Of a DNA stretch of 64,000 bases, positions 1 through 9,023 are shown one piece after another. The notes beneath the pieces are model-generated. The model had not been told where the DNA came from, ran no database searches, and saw only the letters and a program-made list of their open reading frames with translations. This DNA is from Paracoccus sp. MA (GTDB lineage: Bacteria; Pseudomonadota; Alphaproteobacteria; Rhodobacterales; Rhodobacteraceae): positions 124,001-188,000 of the forward strand of contig NZ_CP087599.1 in the NCBI RefSeq assembly GCF_020990385.1, written 5' to 3'. Every line of letters starts with the position of its first letter. The first letter of the stretch is position 1. The translations under genes and the position numbers were made by a program.

Positions 1-600
1 CTGATCGCCTGGGGCGCCATCGGGGCGCGCACCACGGAAAGCCAGATCCACCGGCAGCTGGCTTCGGGCCTGTCCTGCCCGGTCGGGTTCAAGAACGGCA
101 CCGATGGCGGGGTGCAGGTGGCGCTGGACGCCATCCGCTCGGCCGCCGGGTCGCACAGCTTCCCGGCGATCACCGCCGACGGGCGTGCGGCCATCGCCAC
201 CACGACCGGCAACGACGCCTGTCACGTGGTGCTGCGCGGCGGCCATGGCGGGCCGAACTACAGCCCCCGCCATGTCGATGCGCTGGCCGAGGCGGCGGCG
301 CGGGCCGGCATCGATCCCGGCATCGTCATCGACGCGAGCCATGCCAATTGCGGCAAGGACCCGGCCCGCCAGCCGGCGGTCATCGCCGATATCGCGGCGC
401 GCATCCGCGCGGGCGAGGCGCGCATCCGCGGCGTCATGCTGGAAAGCAACCTGGTCGCCGGCCGGCAGGATCTGGTTCCCGGTCGGCTGCCGACCTATGG
501 CCAGAGCATCACCGACGGCTGCCTCGGCTGGGAGGACACCCGCACCTTGCTGCTGGACCTGGCCGAGACCGCCGCGAGCCGGCAGCGCCTCGCCGCCTGA
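1..600 (+). CDS. 3-deoxy-7-phosphoheptulonate synthase, class I (3' part)
   Basis: Only the C-terminal 199 residues are present; the start lies left of the window. The enzyme condenses phosphoenolpyruvate and erythrose 4-phosphate in the first step of the shikimate pathway. Visible signatures are WGAIGARTTES near the left end, GFKNGTDG, LRGG, the metal-binding DASHAN and MLESN, and the final SITDGCLGWED. These are typical of the AroF/G/H family, not of class II enzymes. The isozyme type (Phe-, Tyr- or Trp-sensitive) cannot be told because the N-terminal regulatory part is missing. It faces the amidase gene convergently. Confidence 0.93.
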   Translation: MIAWGAIGARTTESQIHRQLASGLSCPVGFKNGTDGGVQVALDAIRSAAGSHSFPAITADGRAAIATTTGNDACHVVLRGGHGGPNYSPRHVDALAEAAARAGIDPGIVIDASHANCGKDPARQPAVIADIAARIRAGEARIRGVMLESNLVAGRQDLVPGRLPTYGQSITDGCLGWEDTRTLLLDLAETAASRQRLAA

Positions 601-640
601 ACGCGCACCGGGCCGGGATAGGGCAACCGTCCCTGGCCCG

Positions 641-690
641 GGGTTCGGCGGCTTTCGGAAAGGACCCGCGATTCCGCAGCCGCCGGACCC
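641..690. terminator. Long hairpin between convergent genes
   Basis: GGGTTCGGCGGC (641-652) pairs with GCCGCCGGACCC (679-690) over 12 bp with one G-T pair. It lies between the convergent DAHP synthase and amidase genes, where a bidirectional terminator is expected. No T-run follows, so an intrinsic terminator is not proven. Nothing else is seen in 601-855. Confidence 0.4.
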
Positions 691-855
691 CGGCGCAAGG
701 CGCATGGGCCGGCGGTGCCGGGCATCGCCCCCAAGCGGCCCCGCCCTGTGCGCTGCGAGAGCTTGGGGCCGGCGGGGGCGACCGCCGCCGCCATGTCCGG
801 CCGTCTCCCGTCCCGGTCATGCAGCCCCTTCCGCCGGTCCTTCCCGCCGTCGCCC

Positions 856-2271
856 TCAGGCCGGCGGCGGCGGTCGCCGGCCCGGCCAATCCGTCGCCTC
901 GTGCCATGCCTGCCCCAGCCGCAGGATCGCCGCATCGCCGCCGACCGGGCCGGCCAACTGCAGGCCCATCGGCAGGCCCTGCGCGCCGAAGCCGATCGGG
1001 ACCGACAGGCAGGGCAGCCCGGCCAGGCTGACCGGCACCACGATCTCCATCCAGCGGTGATAGCTGTCCGCCTCGCGCCCGCCGACCTGCCGGGGCCAGC
1101 GCCATTCCGCCGGAAAGGGCCAGACCTGCGCCGAGGGCAGCGCGATGGCATCGACCTGCCGGAACAGCCGCGCCAGCCGGCGATACCATTCGCTGCGGAT
1201 CACGCTGGCCTCGTAGACCTCCTGCGCCGGCAGGCCCAGGCCCTGCTCGATCTCCCAGACCGCCTCGGGCTTCAGCTGCGCACGGGCGGCGGGGTCGTCG
1301 TAAAGCCCGCGCCGCGCGCCCGCGTTCAGAAAGGCCCGCAGCACCGTCCAGGCCCGCCAGAGCCGCCCGGCCGGGAAGGGCGGCGGCAGGGGCACGATCT
1401 CGCAGCCCAGATCGGCCAGCTGCGCCAGCGCCGCCTCGGCCAGCGGCAGGATGCCCGGCTCGCAGGGATAGGCGCCGCCCCAATCGCCCAGCCAGCCGAT
1501 GCGCGTGCCCGCCACCGGACCGGCAAGGCCGGCGGCGAAATCCTCGGCAGGGCGGCCGAAGGGCACGGCCGGGTCCGGACCGGCCATGACGGCCAGCAGA
1601 TGCGCCAGATCCTCGGGGCAGCGCGCCATCGGTCCCAGCGTGGACAGGGTCGCCATGAAGCCGTCGCCGACCGGATCGCCCGGCACCAGTCCCCAGCTGG
1701 GGCGAAAGCCGTAGACATTGCAGAAGGCCGCCGGGTTGCGCAGGCTGCCCATCATGTCCGAGCCGTCCGCGACCGGCACCAGCCGCGCCGCCAGGGCCGC
1801 CGCCGCCCCGCCCGACGAGCCGCCGGCGCTGCGGCTGCGGTCATAGGGATTGCGGGTGACGCCGAAAACCTCGTTGAAGCTGTGCGAGCCCAGGCCCCAT
1901 TCCGGCGTGTTGGTCTTGCCGATGAAGATCGCGCCCGCCGCGCGCATCCGCGCCACCACGAGGTCGTCGGCCGGGGGCACATGGTCGCGAAACAGGGGCG
2001 AGCCCCAGGTGGTGCGCAGCCCGCGCACCGCCGCCAGATCCTTGACCGCCACCGGCAGGCCGTGCAGCCAGCCCTTGCGCGGGGCGCGGTCGGCGGCGCG
2101 CGCCTCGGCCAGCAGGGCGTCGCGCGGGCGCAGGCTGACGATGGCGTTGATCGCCGGGTTCAGCGCCTCGATCCGGTCGAGATGCGCGGCCATCACCGCC
2201 TCGGCGCTGAGCCGTCCCGCGGCCATGGCCTGCGCCAGCCCCTGCGCCGTCATCGCGGTCGGATCGTTCAT
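856..2271 (-). CDS. Amidase, amidase-signature family
   Basis: A 471-residue amidase-signature hydrolase, normal length for the family, probably cytoplasmic. The Ser-cisSer-Lys triad is readable: Lys in LPVAVKDL (about K77), cis-Ser in AGGSSGGAA (about S152) and the nucleophile in SDMMGSLRNPA (about S176). It hydrolyses a carboxamide; the substrate cannot be read from sequence. It is the last gene of a leftward set after the TauE exporter (101 bp gap), amidohydrolase and NCS2 permease, so it probably acts on a product of the amidohydrolase. GatA is unlikely because no gatB or gatC is near. Confidence 0.88.
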   Translation of the reverse strand: MNDPTAMTAQGLAQAMAAGRLSAEAVMAAHLDRIEALNPAINAIVSLRPRDALLAEARAADRAPRKGWLHGLPVAVKDLAAVRGLRTTWGSPLFRDHVPPADDLVVARMRAAGAIFIGKTNTPEWGLGSHSFNEVFGVTRNPYDRSRSAGGSSGGAAAALAARLVPVADGSDMMGSLRNPAAFCNVYGFRPSWGLVPGDPVGDGFMATLSTLGPMARCPEDLAHLLAVMAGPDPAVPFGRPAEDFAAGLAGPVAGTRIGWLGDWGGAYPCEPGILPLAEAALAQLADLGCEIVPLPPPFPAGRLWRAWTVLRAFLNAGARRGLYDDPAARAQLKPEAVWEIEQGLGLPAQEVYEASVIRSEWYRRLARLFRQVDAIALPSAQVWPFPAEWRWPRQVGGREADSYHRWMEIVVPVSLAGLPCLSVPIGFGAQGLPMGLQLAGPVGGDAAILRLGQAWHEATDWPGRRPPPPA

Positions 2272-2372
2272 GCGGCCCCCTTCCCTTGTCGTCCCTGCGG
2301 TCCTCGTCCGGGGCAGAGTGCCGCATCCTCGGGCAAAGTCCAGAGCCGCCGGCGGGGGACGGCGCGGCGAAC

Positions 2373-3083
2373 TCAGCCCCGCAGCATCAGGAACAGCCCG
2401 CTGGCGATCGAGAAGCCCAGCACCGCCAGGCGCAGCGCCGGCCCGTTGACATGGGCATGGGCAAGGCGCGACAGGCCCGTGCCGATCACCACCGCCGGCG
2501 CCAGATACAGCGCCGCCAGCATCTGCTCGACATGCAGCCGCCCCGCCACCGCCAGCAGGATCAGCGAGATCACCTCTCCGACCAGGAAGCAGGTGGCGAC
2601 GGTCGCGCGCAGCACCGGGCCCGGCGCATGCTGGTAAAGCAGCGCCAGCGGCGGGCCGCCGATCCCGGTCGCCGTCTCGGTGACGCCGGTGAACAGCCCC
2701 ACCCCCAGCGAGGCCGAGCGGCCCGGCGAAAAGGGCGGCGCCAGCAGCGCGATTCCCGCCGCCAGCACCGTGAACAGGCCGACCGCGATCTCAAGCTGGC
2801 GGACGGACAGCGCGATCAGCACCGCCATGCCCAGGAAGGTGCCGAAGAACCGCCCCAGCGTGATCCAGCTGGCGCCGCGGCGGTCGATGGTCTGGCGCTC
2901 GCGCCAGGCGACGTGGAAGTTCAGCGGCAGCATCAGGATCAGCAGGGTCACCGGCAGATAGGCCGCGTCCACCAGCCCGAAGATCGGCGCCATGATCAGC
3001 GCAAAGCCGATGCCGACCGCTCCCTGCACGAAGGCCGAGCCCAGCACCGCCAGCGACAGCAGAAGAAAGGCGGCGAGACTCAC
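2373..3083 (-). CDS. TauE/SafE family membrane permease
   Basis: A 236-residue membrane protein with about seven or eight hydrophobic segments, starting SLAAFLLLSLAVLGSAFVQG; the Gly-rich AVGIGFALIMAP and VTETATGIGGPP segments fit the TauE/SafE (DUF81) family of organic or sulfur anion exporters. The start is GTG at 3083, chosen because it overlaps the TGA of the upstream amidohydrolase (GTGA), implying translational coupling. A TauE-type exporter is an odd partner for a nucleobase-type permease; it may export an acidic or sulfonated end product, but that is inference. Confidence 0.8.
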   Translation of the reverse strand: MSLAAFLLLSLAVLGSAFVQGAVGIGFALIMAPIFGLVDAAYLPVTLLILMLPLNFHVAWRERQTIDRRGASWITLGRFFGTFLGMAVLIALSVRQLEIAVGLFTVLAAGIALLAPPFSPGRSASLGVGLFTGVTETATGIGGPPLALLYQHAPGPVLRATVATCFLVGEVISLILLAVAGRLHVEQMLAALYLAPAVVIGTGLSRLAHAHVNGPALRLAVLGFSIASGLFLMLRG

Positions 3084-4477
3084 GCCGGCCTCATGGCAAG
3101 GGCGCTGTCCGCGGTGGCATGGATGCGCTGGATCGGCGCCGCCGCGATGGCCGGGGCGGTCAGCTCGCGGATCTCGGCCAGCAGGGCGCGGGCGTCCCAG
3201 TCGACCGGCCAGCCCTGCACCAGCCGCAGCCGGCCGTCGGTGAAGACCGCGTCGATCTGGTCGCGGTTGCCATAGCGCACCAGCTCCCAGCTGAGATCGT
3301 GCGAGGGGGTGAATTCGGGCCGGTCCAGATCGACCAGCAGGAAGTCGGCGGCCAGCCCGGGCGCGATCCGCCCGGTCAGCCGGCCCAGCCCGCTGGCCTC
3401 GGCCGCCATGCCGGTCGCCGCCTCCAGCCACAGCCAGCCGCCGCCGCAGGAACTGTCGCCCGAGGCCAGCCCGTAGCCGGCGCGCTGCAGCGATTCCGCC
3501 GCGTCCATCAGGCGGAACCCGTCCGAGCGGGTGCCGTCGGTGCCAAGGCCGAAGCGGATGCCCAGGGCCTGCATCTGCAGGGCGGGCACGATGGCGTTCC
3601 CCTTCCAGACCGAGGCGACGGGATTATAGGCCACCGCCGTGCCGGTATCGCGCAGGATCATCAGCTCTTCGGGGGTGATCAGCGTGGAATGGGCGATCAG
3701 CGCCTGCGGCCCCAGCGCCCCGATATGGGCCAGGTGCTGCAGCGGGCGCCGGCCATGCGCGACCAGCGAACGCTCGACCGCGACCAGATGCTCGTTGACA
3801 TGGGTCTGGAACACCGCCCCCGCCTCGGCCGCCAGGGCCGAGATGCGCTGCAGCATCCCGTCCGTCGCCGCCTCGGGGATCGAGATGGCAAGCGAGGGAT
3901 GGATCAGCGCGTCGCCCTGATAGGCCGCGAGATGCGCGGCGGCGCGGCGCAGGATCTCGTCGGCCTCGGGGACCTGGGCCGCGCCGCCCAGATCGTTGCA
4001 GATCTGCGCCACCACCAGCCGCAGTCCGGTTTCGCGGGCCGCATCGACCAGCCGGCCGATATGCCCGGCAGAGCGCGTGCCGGCATCCACCGCCGCGGTG
4101 AAGCCGCCGCGCAGGCATTCCAGCGCCGCCAGCTTCGCGGACAGATAGACCATATGCTCGTCCAGGCTGCCCTCGAGCGGCACCCAGATGCGCCGGAAGA
4201 TCTCGGAGGGTTCGCCAAAGACCAGCGACTTGCCCAGCGACTGGGTCAGATGCGTATGGGTGTCGATGAAGCCGGGCATCATCAGGTGATGCGGCAGGTC
4301 GACCCGCCGCAGGCCGGGATGGCGGGCGCATAGCGCGCCCACCTCGTCGATCTCGGCAAAGCGGCCGCCCTGCAGCAGCACGGCCTTGCCCGGTTGCGGG
4401 CCGTTGCCCAGCAGCAGGCGCCCGGGGGCGACGATCAGCCGCTCGGCATCGGCGAAGGTCTGGCGCAGGTCGGTCAT
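3080..4477 (-). CDS. Amidohydrolase, guanine deaminase/TrzN-like
   Basis: A 465-residue metal-dependent hydrolase of the amidohydrolase superfamily. Metal ligands are visible in order: HTHLTQSL (HxH), QTHVNEH, LIAHSTLI and the aspartate of GLGTDGTRSDG. The layout is that of the guanine/cytosine deaminase and chlorohydrolase subfamily. ATG at 4477 overlaps the permease stop (TGATG), favouring this start over an upstream ATG at 4612 with an untypical Arg-rich lead. The NCS2 permease upstream suggests the substrate is a purine, pyrimidine or other N-heterocycle, deaminated or ring-opened before the amidase step. Confidence 0.85.
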   Translation of the reverse strand: MTDLRQTFADAERLIVAPGRLLLGNGPQPGKAVLLQGGRFAEIDEVGALCARHPGLRRVDLPHHLMMPGFIDTHTHLTQSLGKSLVFGEPSEIFRRIWVPLEGSLDEHMVYLSAKLAALECLRGGFTAAVDAGTRSAGHIGRLVDAARETGLRLVVAQICNDLGGAAQVPEADEILRRAAAHLAAYQGDALIHPSLAISIPEAATDGMLQRISALAAEAGAVFQTHVNEHLVAVERSLVAHGRRPLQHLAHIGALGPQALIAHSTLITPEELMILRDTGTAVAYNPVASVWKGNAIVPALQMQALGIRFGLGTDGTRSDGFRLMDAAESLQRAGYGLASGDSSCGGGWLWLEAATGMAAEASGLGRLTGRIAPGLAADFLLVDLDRPEFTPSHDLSWELVRYGNRDQIDAVFTDGRLRLVQGWPVDWDARALLAEIRELTAPAIAAAPIQRIHATADSALAMRPA

Positions 4478-5826
4478 CAGGCATGTTCCTCTTGCGGGGT
4501 GGGTTTGGCGGCGGGGTCGGCGGGTGCGGCGCGGACCTGGAACAGGGCGTTGACCAGCGCGGCGGTGATCGTGCCCATGGCCAGCCCGTTGCCCAGGATC
4601 ATCTGCGACCATTGCGGGAACTGGCTGTAGACCCCCGGCACCAGGATCGGCATCAGCCCCATCGCCAGCCCCGAGGCCAGGGTGAACATGGCGCTGTGCT
4701 GGCGCAGATCGACGCGGGAAAGCACATGGATGCCGATGACGCCGATGATGGAAAAGACGATGACCGCGGTGCCGCCCACGACCGGGCCGGGCAGGACGCT
4801 GGCCAGCCGCGACACCGGGGCGATCAGCGCGATCAGCACCAGGATCACCCCGGCCATGGCGGTGACATGGCGCGAGCGGACGCCGGTGGCGCGCACGATG
4901 CCGACATTCTCGCCCGAGGTGATGATCAGCGAGGTGCCCAGCATGCCGCCGAGCAGCGAGGCCACCGCGTCGCCGCGGATGGTGCGCGGCACGATGGGAT
5001 GGGCATCGCCCTTGCGGCCGACGATCTCGGCGGTGGCGATGGTCTGGCCGGTGGCCTCGGCCATCGAGATCACCGAGAAGACGATCAGCGGCAGCGAGGC
5101 GATGAGGTCGAATTTCGGCATGCCGAAGGGAAAGGGCTGCGGCACCGCGATCAGCGGCCCGGTCATCACCCCGGTCAGGTCAAGCCGCCCCAGCGCCGCC
5201 GCCAGCGCCGTGCCAGCGATCAGACCCAGCATCACCGAGATGCGCTGCAAGGTGCCGGTGAAGATGCGCGAGAACAGCACCGTCAGCGCGATGGTCGCCA
5301 GCGCCAGCCCGACATTGACCGGATCGGCGAAATGCTCGGACCCCGGCTTGCCGGTGATGGTGCCGCCATAGATCTTGACCAGGTTGACCGCCACCAGAAG
5401 CAGCATGGTGCCGACGACGATGGGCGGGAAAAAGCGCAGCAGCCGGCTGAACACCGGCAACGCCAGGAAATAGAACACCGAGGTCAGCAGCACGGCGCCG
5501 ACCGCGGTCTGCACATCGGTCTGGACGGCGATGGCCAGGAAGATGGCGATGGGCGCACCGCCCGGGACCATGATGAAGGGCAGCCGCGCCCCGAATCCGC
5601 CCGGCCCAAAGCTTTGCAGGATCGAGCCGAGCCCGCAGACCAGAAAGGTCGCGCTGATGATCGCCACGGTCAGCGCCATGTCGAAGCCCAGCGTCTGGGC
5701 GACCAGAAACACCGCGGTGATCGGCGAGGCCGCCATCACCAGCACGTGCTGCATCCCGTAAAGCACCAGGCTTTTCAGCGGCAGCACCTCGTCGACCGGA
5801 TCTATCCTTGATTCTTGATGGTTCAT
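4477..5826 (-). CDS. NCS2 family nucleobase permease
   Basis: A 449-residue polytopic permease of the nucleobase:cation symporter-2 (xanthine/uracil) family. Family features include LYGMQHVLVMAASPI at the N-terminus, the acidic SMAEATGQT motif in the middle (the position of the substrate-binding Glu) and TSGENVGIVRATGVRSRHV. About 12-14 hydrophobic segments are present. It is the first gene of the leftward operon and lies opposite the LacI gene, with two operator-like repeats in its 5' region. Xanthine, uric acid or a related ring is the likely cargo; the exact one cannot be assigned. Confidence 0.9.
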   Translation of the reverse strand: MNHQESRIDPVDEVLPLKSLVLYGMQHVLVMAASPITAVFLVAQTLGFDMALTVAIISATFLVCGLGSILQSFGPGGFGARLPFIMVPGGAPIAIFLAIAVQTDVQTAVGAVLLTSVFYFLALPVFSRLLRFFPPIVVGTMLLLVAVNLVKIYGGTITGKPGSEHFADPVNVGLALATIALTVLFSRIFTGTLQRISVMLGLIAGTALAAALGRLDLTGVMTGPLIAVPQPFPFGMPKFDLIASLPLIVFSVISMAEATGQTIATAEIVGRKGDAHPIVPRTIRGDAVASLLGGMLGTSLIITSGENVGIVRATGVRSRHVTAMAGVILVLIALIAPVSRLASVLPGPVVGGTAVIVFSIIGVIGIHVLSRVDLRQHSAMFTLASGLAMGLMPILVPGVYSQFPQWSQMILGNGLAMGTITAALVNALFQVRAAPADPAAKPTPQEEHA

Positions 5827-5865
5827 CCTCGTGTTCCCTGTTGGTGAAAGGGGTGTTTGCTTTTA

Positions 5866-5925
5866 TGCAAATCGTTTTGCCAGCTTCCTGAATAGCACCG
5901 ATTCCGATTCTTGCAAATCGTTTTG
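5866..5925. promoter_or_regulatory. Twin LacI-type operators, divergent promoter
   Basis: TGCAAATCGTTTTG occurs identically at 5866-5879 and 5912-5925, start-to-start distance 46 bp. Its core CAAATCGTTTTG is an imperfect palindrome centred on CG, the hallmark of LacI-family operators. The copies lie between the divergent NCS2 permease and LacI genes, so local repression and autoregulation by that regulator are likely. The region is also markedly AT-richer than its surroundings. Confidence 0.75.
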
Positions 5926-5982
5926 TAACGGTGGCCGGAACGCGCTAAGCTGCCGGGGCATCCTGCATGGACGAGCAAGACC

Positions 5983-6984
5983 TTGGGCAGACCGACGATT
6001 TCAGACCTGGCCAAAGCCGCCGGGGTTTCCCCGACGACGGTGTCGCATGCCTTCAGCGGCCGGCGGCACGTGGACCCCGAAACGCGCGAGCGCATCCACC
6101 GGCTGGCGCGCGAGATCGGCTATCATCCCAGCAGCCTGGCCCAGGGGCTGCGCAGCGGCCGGACCGGGATCATCGCGCTGGCCTCCTCGATGCCCTTCGC
6201 GGTCGCGGCCGGTCCCTCGCGGCTGGGCTTCCTGATGGAAATCGCCGCCTCGGCCGCCATGTCGGCGCTGACCCGCGACATCGCCCTGTGCCTGATTCCG
6301 CCGCATCCCTCGGGACAGGGCCATGGCCGGGCGGGATTCGACGGCGTGATCCTGGTCGAGCCGACGCGCGACGATCCGCTGGTCGCGCATTTCGAATCGC
6401 GCAAGACGCCCATCGTCTCGATCGGGACCGTCCCGGGCCGCCCGGACATCGCCGCGGTCGACCTGCGCTCGCGCGAGACGGCCTTTCTGCTGCTGGACCA
6501 TCTGGCCGCGCAGGGCAGCCGGCATATCGCGGTGCTGACCGGCGCCAGCCCGCGCACCAGCCATGCCGAGACCGGACAGGCCTATCTGGATTTCGCGGCG
6601 CGGCACGGCATGGCGCCGGTGCTGCTGCATCTGGACGAGGCCGGGGGGGAAGAGCTGGGCTATCAGGAGGCCCTGCGCCTGCTGGCGGAAAACCCCTCGA
6701 TCGACGGGCTCTATGCCTCGGTCGACGCCTTCGCCAGCGGTGCGGTCCGGGCGGCGCGCGCGCTTGGCCGCGCCGTTCCCGACCGGCTGCGCATCGCCAC
6801 CCGCTACGACGGCTTGCGGGCGAAGCTGTCCCAACCGCCGATGACGGCGGTGGACCTGCACCTGCCCCAGATCGCCGAGACGGCGGTCGATCTGCTGCTG
6901 GCGCTGATCGAGGGCAGGTCGGGAAGCGCGGTCGCCGCCCTGCCCGATCTGATCGCCCGGCGATCCTCGCTGTCCGGGGCCTGA
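5983..6984 (+). CDS. LacI family transcriptional regulator
   Basis: A 333-residue LacI/GalR regulator. The N-terminal HTH and hinge read ISDLAKAAGVSPTTVSHAFSG followed by RERIHRLAREIGYHPSSLAQGLRSG; a periplasmic-binding-protein-like effector domain fills the rest. The start is TTG at 5983; the nearby ATG at 5967 is in another frame. It is divergent from the NCS2 permease operon with twin palindromic operators between, so it most likely represses that operon until the heterocyclic substrate binds. The ligand is not identifiable from sequence. Confidence 0.88.
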   Translation: MGRPTISDLAKAAGVSPTTVSHAFSGRRHVDPETRERIHRLAREIGYHPSSLAQGLRSGRTGIIALASSMPFAVAAGPSRLGFLMEIAASAAMSALTRDIALCLIPPHPSGQGHGRAGFDGVILVEPTRDDPLVAHFESRKTPIVSIGTVPGRPDIAAVDLRSRETAFLLLDHLAAQGSRHIAVLTGASPRTSHAETGQAYLDFAARHGMAPVLLHLDEAGGEELGYQEALRLLAENPSIDGLYASVDAFASGAVRAARALGRAVPDRLRIATRYDGLRAKLSQPPMTAVDLHLPQIAETAVDLLLALIEGRSGSAVAALPDLIARRSSLSGA

Positions 6985-7050
6985 GCCGCCCGGCCCGCCG
7001 CAGGGGCCGTGCCGCAAAGGCCGCCCCTCCCGGCCGTGGACGGGCGGGGG

Positions 7051-8295
7051 TCAGGGACGCTGGAACCGGCAACTGGGGATGAACCGCTTGAGCTTGCGGC
7101 CGGGCAGCAGCAGGCTGTCGGGCGGATCCGCCTCGATGATGTCGCAGCGATGCGCACCGTGGTTCCTGCCCCGGGCGTCCGCATGGGCGGACATGTCGGC
7201 CGCCTGCAGGGCGATCTGCACCCGGGTCATCGGGCCGTCGCAGGTCACCACCACCGCATTGCCGTCCAGCGCGACATCGGTGACGCGGGCGCCTGCCGCC
7301 TCGACGCCGTGATCGGCCAGCCCGCCATAGGCCGGATATTCGCTGTCGGGATCGAAGATCAGCGGCTTGCCGTCCTCGGTCGAGAAGGGAATGCGCAGGG
7401 TGTTGCCCTGCCAGACCGGCCTGCCGGGCAGCAGGTTGACGTTCCGGCCCTGCTCGCGCCGGGCAAAGACATAGGCGGCGATCTCGCAATGGATCAGCTG
7501 CGACGGCAGATCGGGATGCACCGCGTTGTCGAAGGTCAGCACGGGGTAAAGCGGCCCGGCAAAGATGGCGTCGAAATCCCGCACCAGATCCAGCTGCGCC
7601 AGCACCGGCCCATAGGGCCGCGCCGCGGCGGCGTTCACATAGCCGCCGGTTTGCCACAGCATCAGCGGCGGGCGGATGCCGGTCAGCGCCTCGATATCGT
7701 CCAGCGCGTCGCCATAGGCCCGGGCAGCCGCGGCGCGATAGGCCGGCGCGGACATGGCGATATTCGCCTCGCCCTGGATCATGCCATAGACCAGGGGCCG
7801 GGCGCCGGGCGCGACACGCAGCGCCTCTTGCAGCCAGCGGGCATGGTTGTCGCGGATCGTCGTGCCCAGCCGGCCATGGGCCGGGTCGCGGTCGAATTCG
7901 TGGATCGAGGTGCCGGCGATGCTGTGGCAGCCGACGAACATGCGGTGCCGCGCGATTCCCAGCCGCCTGCGCCACAGATCCAGCGCCTGGCTGAAGCTGA
8001 AGGCGGCCGGAACGTTCGCCAGCGGAACGGCGGCGGAATGGCCGGTCGCATGGCGCGCGTCATAGCCCAGCGAGCCGGGGCCGTGCAGCCGCACCGCCAC
8101 CCCGTCCGGGCGGCAAAGCCCGTCCAGCTGCCGCACCGCCGCCCGGGCGTGATGGGAATGCGCGCGGCGTTCCTCGGGCGAGGCGCTGCGACCCAGCGCC
8201 AGCGACTGCCCGTCGATGATGACGATCTGCGCTCCGGCCGCAAGCCGGGCGGGGGCAAGGCCGCTCATCTGGCTCCAGAGCGATTGCAGGCGCAT
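7051..8295 (-). CDS. SGNH-like hydrolase, sialate O-acetylesterase-like
   Basis: A 414-residue protein whose N-terminal part reads VIIDGQSLALG, the GQS form of the SGNH-hydrolase block I seen in carbohydrate O-acetylesterases of the sialate esterase (DUF303) type. MFVGCHSIAGTSIHEF and GMIQGEANIAM could supply further blocks, and HPDLPSQLIHCE a C-terminal catalytic His region. No signal peptide is visible. The role is not recognised. It sits 3 bp downstream of the unknown gene at 8299-8913, so the two are probably made together. Family assignment moderate, substrate unknown. Confidence 0.6.
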   Translation of the reverse strand: MRLQSLWSQMSGLAPARLAAGAQIVIIDGQSLALGRSASPEERRAHSHHARAAVRQLDGLCRPDGVAVRLHGPGSLGYDARHATGHSAAVPLANVPAAFSFSQALDLWRRRLGIARHRMFVGCHSIAGTSIHEFDRDPAHGRLGTTIRDNHARWLQEALRVAPGARPLVYGMIQGEANIAMSAPAYRAAAARAYGDALDDIEALTGIRPPLMLWQTGGYVNAAAARPYGPVLAQLDLVRDFDAIFAGPLYPVLTFDNAVHPDLPSQLIHCEIAAYVFARREQGRNVNLLPGRPVWQGNTLRIPFSTEDGKPLIFDPDSEYPAYGGLADHGVEAAGARVTDVALDGNAVVVTCDGPMTRVQIALQAADMSAHADARGRNHGAHRCDIIEADPPDSLLLPGRKLKRFIPSCRFQRP

Positions 8296-8298
8296 CCG

Positions 8299-8913
8299 CT
8301 ACTCCACGATGACGGCGGCGGCATGCAGCACGCCAAGGCAGGCCCGGCCGATCTCGACGCGCTCCACCGCGAAGGCCGGGACCTGCAGCGGCGATTGCCG
8401 GGTTTCGCCATCCGCCTCGACGACGCTCAGCCGGCCCTCGGCCAGGTCCAGCTCGCAGCCGACGGTCTGGCGGTCGCCGAAGCCGCCGATCGGCGCCAGC
8501 AGCATCTGCAGCCCGCCCGGTCCGATCACCCGCAAGCCTCTGCGGTCATATTGCAAGAGCAGCGCACAGGCCGGCAGGTGCGGGTTGATCGCAAGCAGCG
8601 TCGCCCGCCCGGTCCCCAGAACGCCGTGGCGCGTCGCGTCGGCCAGCAGGGTGACGCGGGCCGCGGGGCCGCGGCGGCCGGTCCAGCGCAGGATATAGCC
8701 GCGCATCTCCAGCCCCTCGGCGGTCATCCGCCCCGGCGCGCCGCCGGCAAGGGCGCATTCGGCAAGCGCCGCCCGCCAGGCCCCGCGCGCCGTCAGCCCG
8801 GACAGCGGCCCGGGCGGCGCAACGCAAGGATCCAGATGGATCGAGGCCAGATCGGCCAGCGCCCCCGCTGCGGCACCGGGCTTTCCCGGTTGCGAACCCC
8901 TGTCCTGCATCAT
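8299..8913 (-). CDS. Hypothetical protein, partner of SGNH-like hydrolase
   Basis: A 204-residue protein I do not recognise. It has no signal peptide or membrane segment; the C-terminal half alternates short hydrophobic stretches with glycine and looks like an all-beta fold. A Gly/Leu-rich segment GLRVIGPGGLQMLLAPIGGFG is split by polar residues. The start ATGATG at 8913 is preceded by GGGGA. It is directly upstream of, and nearly contiguous with, the SGNH-like hydrolase, suggesting a shared function, for example a binding or accessory domain. Codon positions look like those of the neighbours. Confidence 0.6.
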   Translation of the reverse strand: MMQDRGSQPGKPGAAAGALADLASIHLDPCVAPPGPLSGLTARGAWRAALAECALAGGAPGRMTAEGLEMRGYILRWTGRRGPAARVTLLADATRHGVLGTGRATLLAINPHLPACALLLQYDRRGLRVIGPGGLQMLLAPIGGFGDRQTVGCELDLAEGRLSVVEADGETRQSPLQVPAFAVERVEIGRACLGVLHAAAVIVE

Positions 8914-9023
8914 CCCCTACCCGCCTTCCCCGCCGGGTCCTGCCGCCCAGGCGCGCAGCGGCAACCGCCAGCGCCGCTGGTATAGGACGGCGGCGCGGCG
9001 CCGTCGATGCGCCTGTCCCGGCC

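Noticed and set aside
715..2637. Open frame of 640 codons on the plus strand
   Set aside because: Antisense to the amidase and TauE genes with Gln/Arg-rich low-information sequence and no ribosome site.
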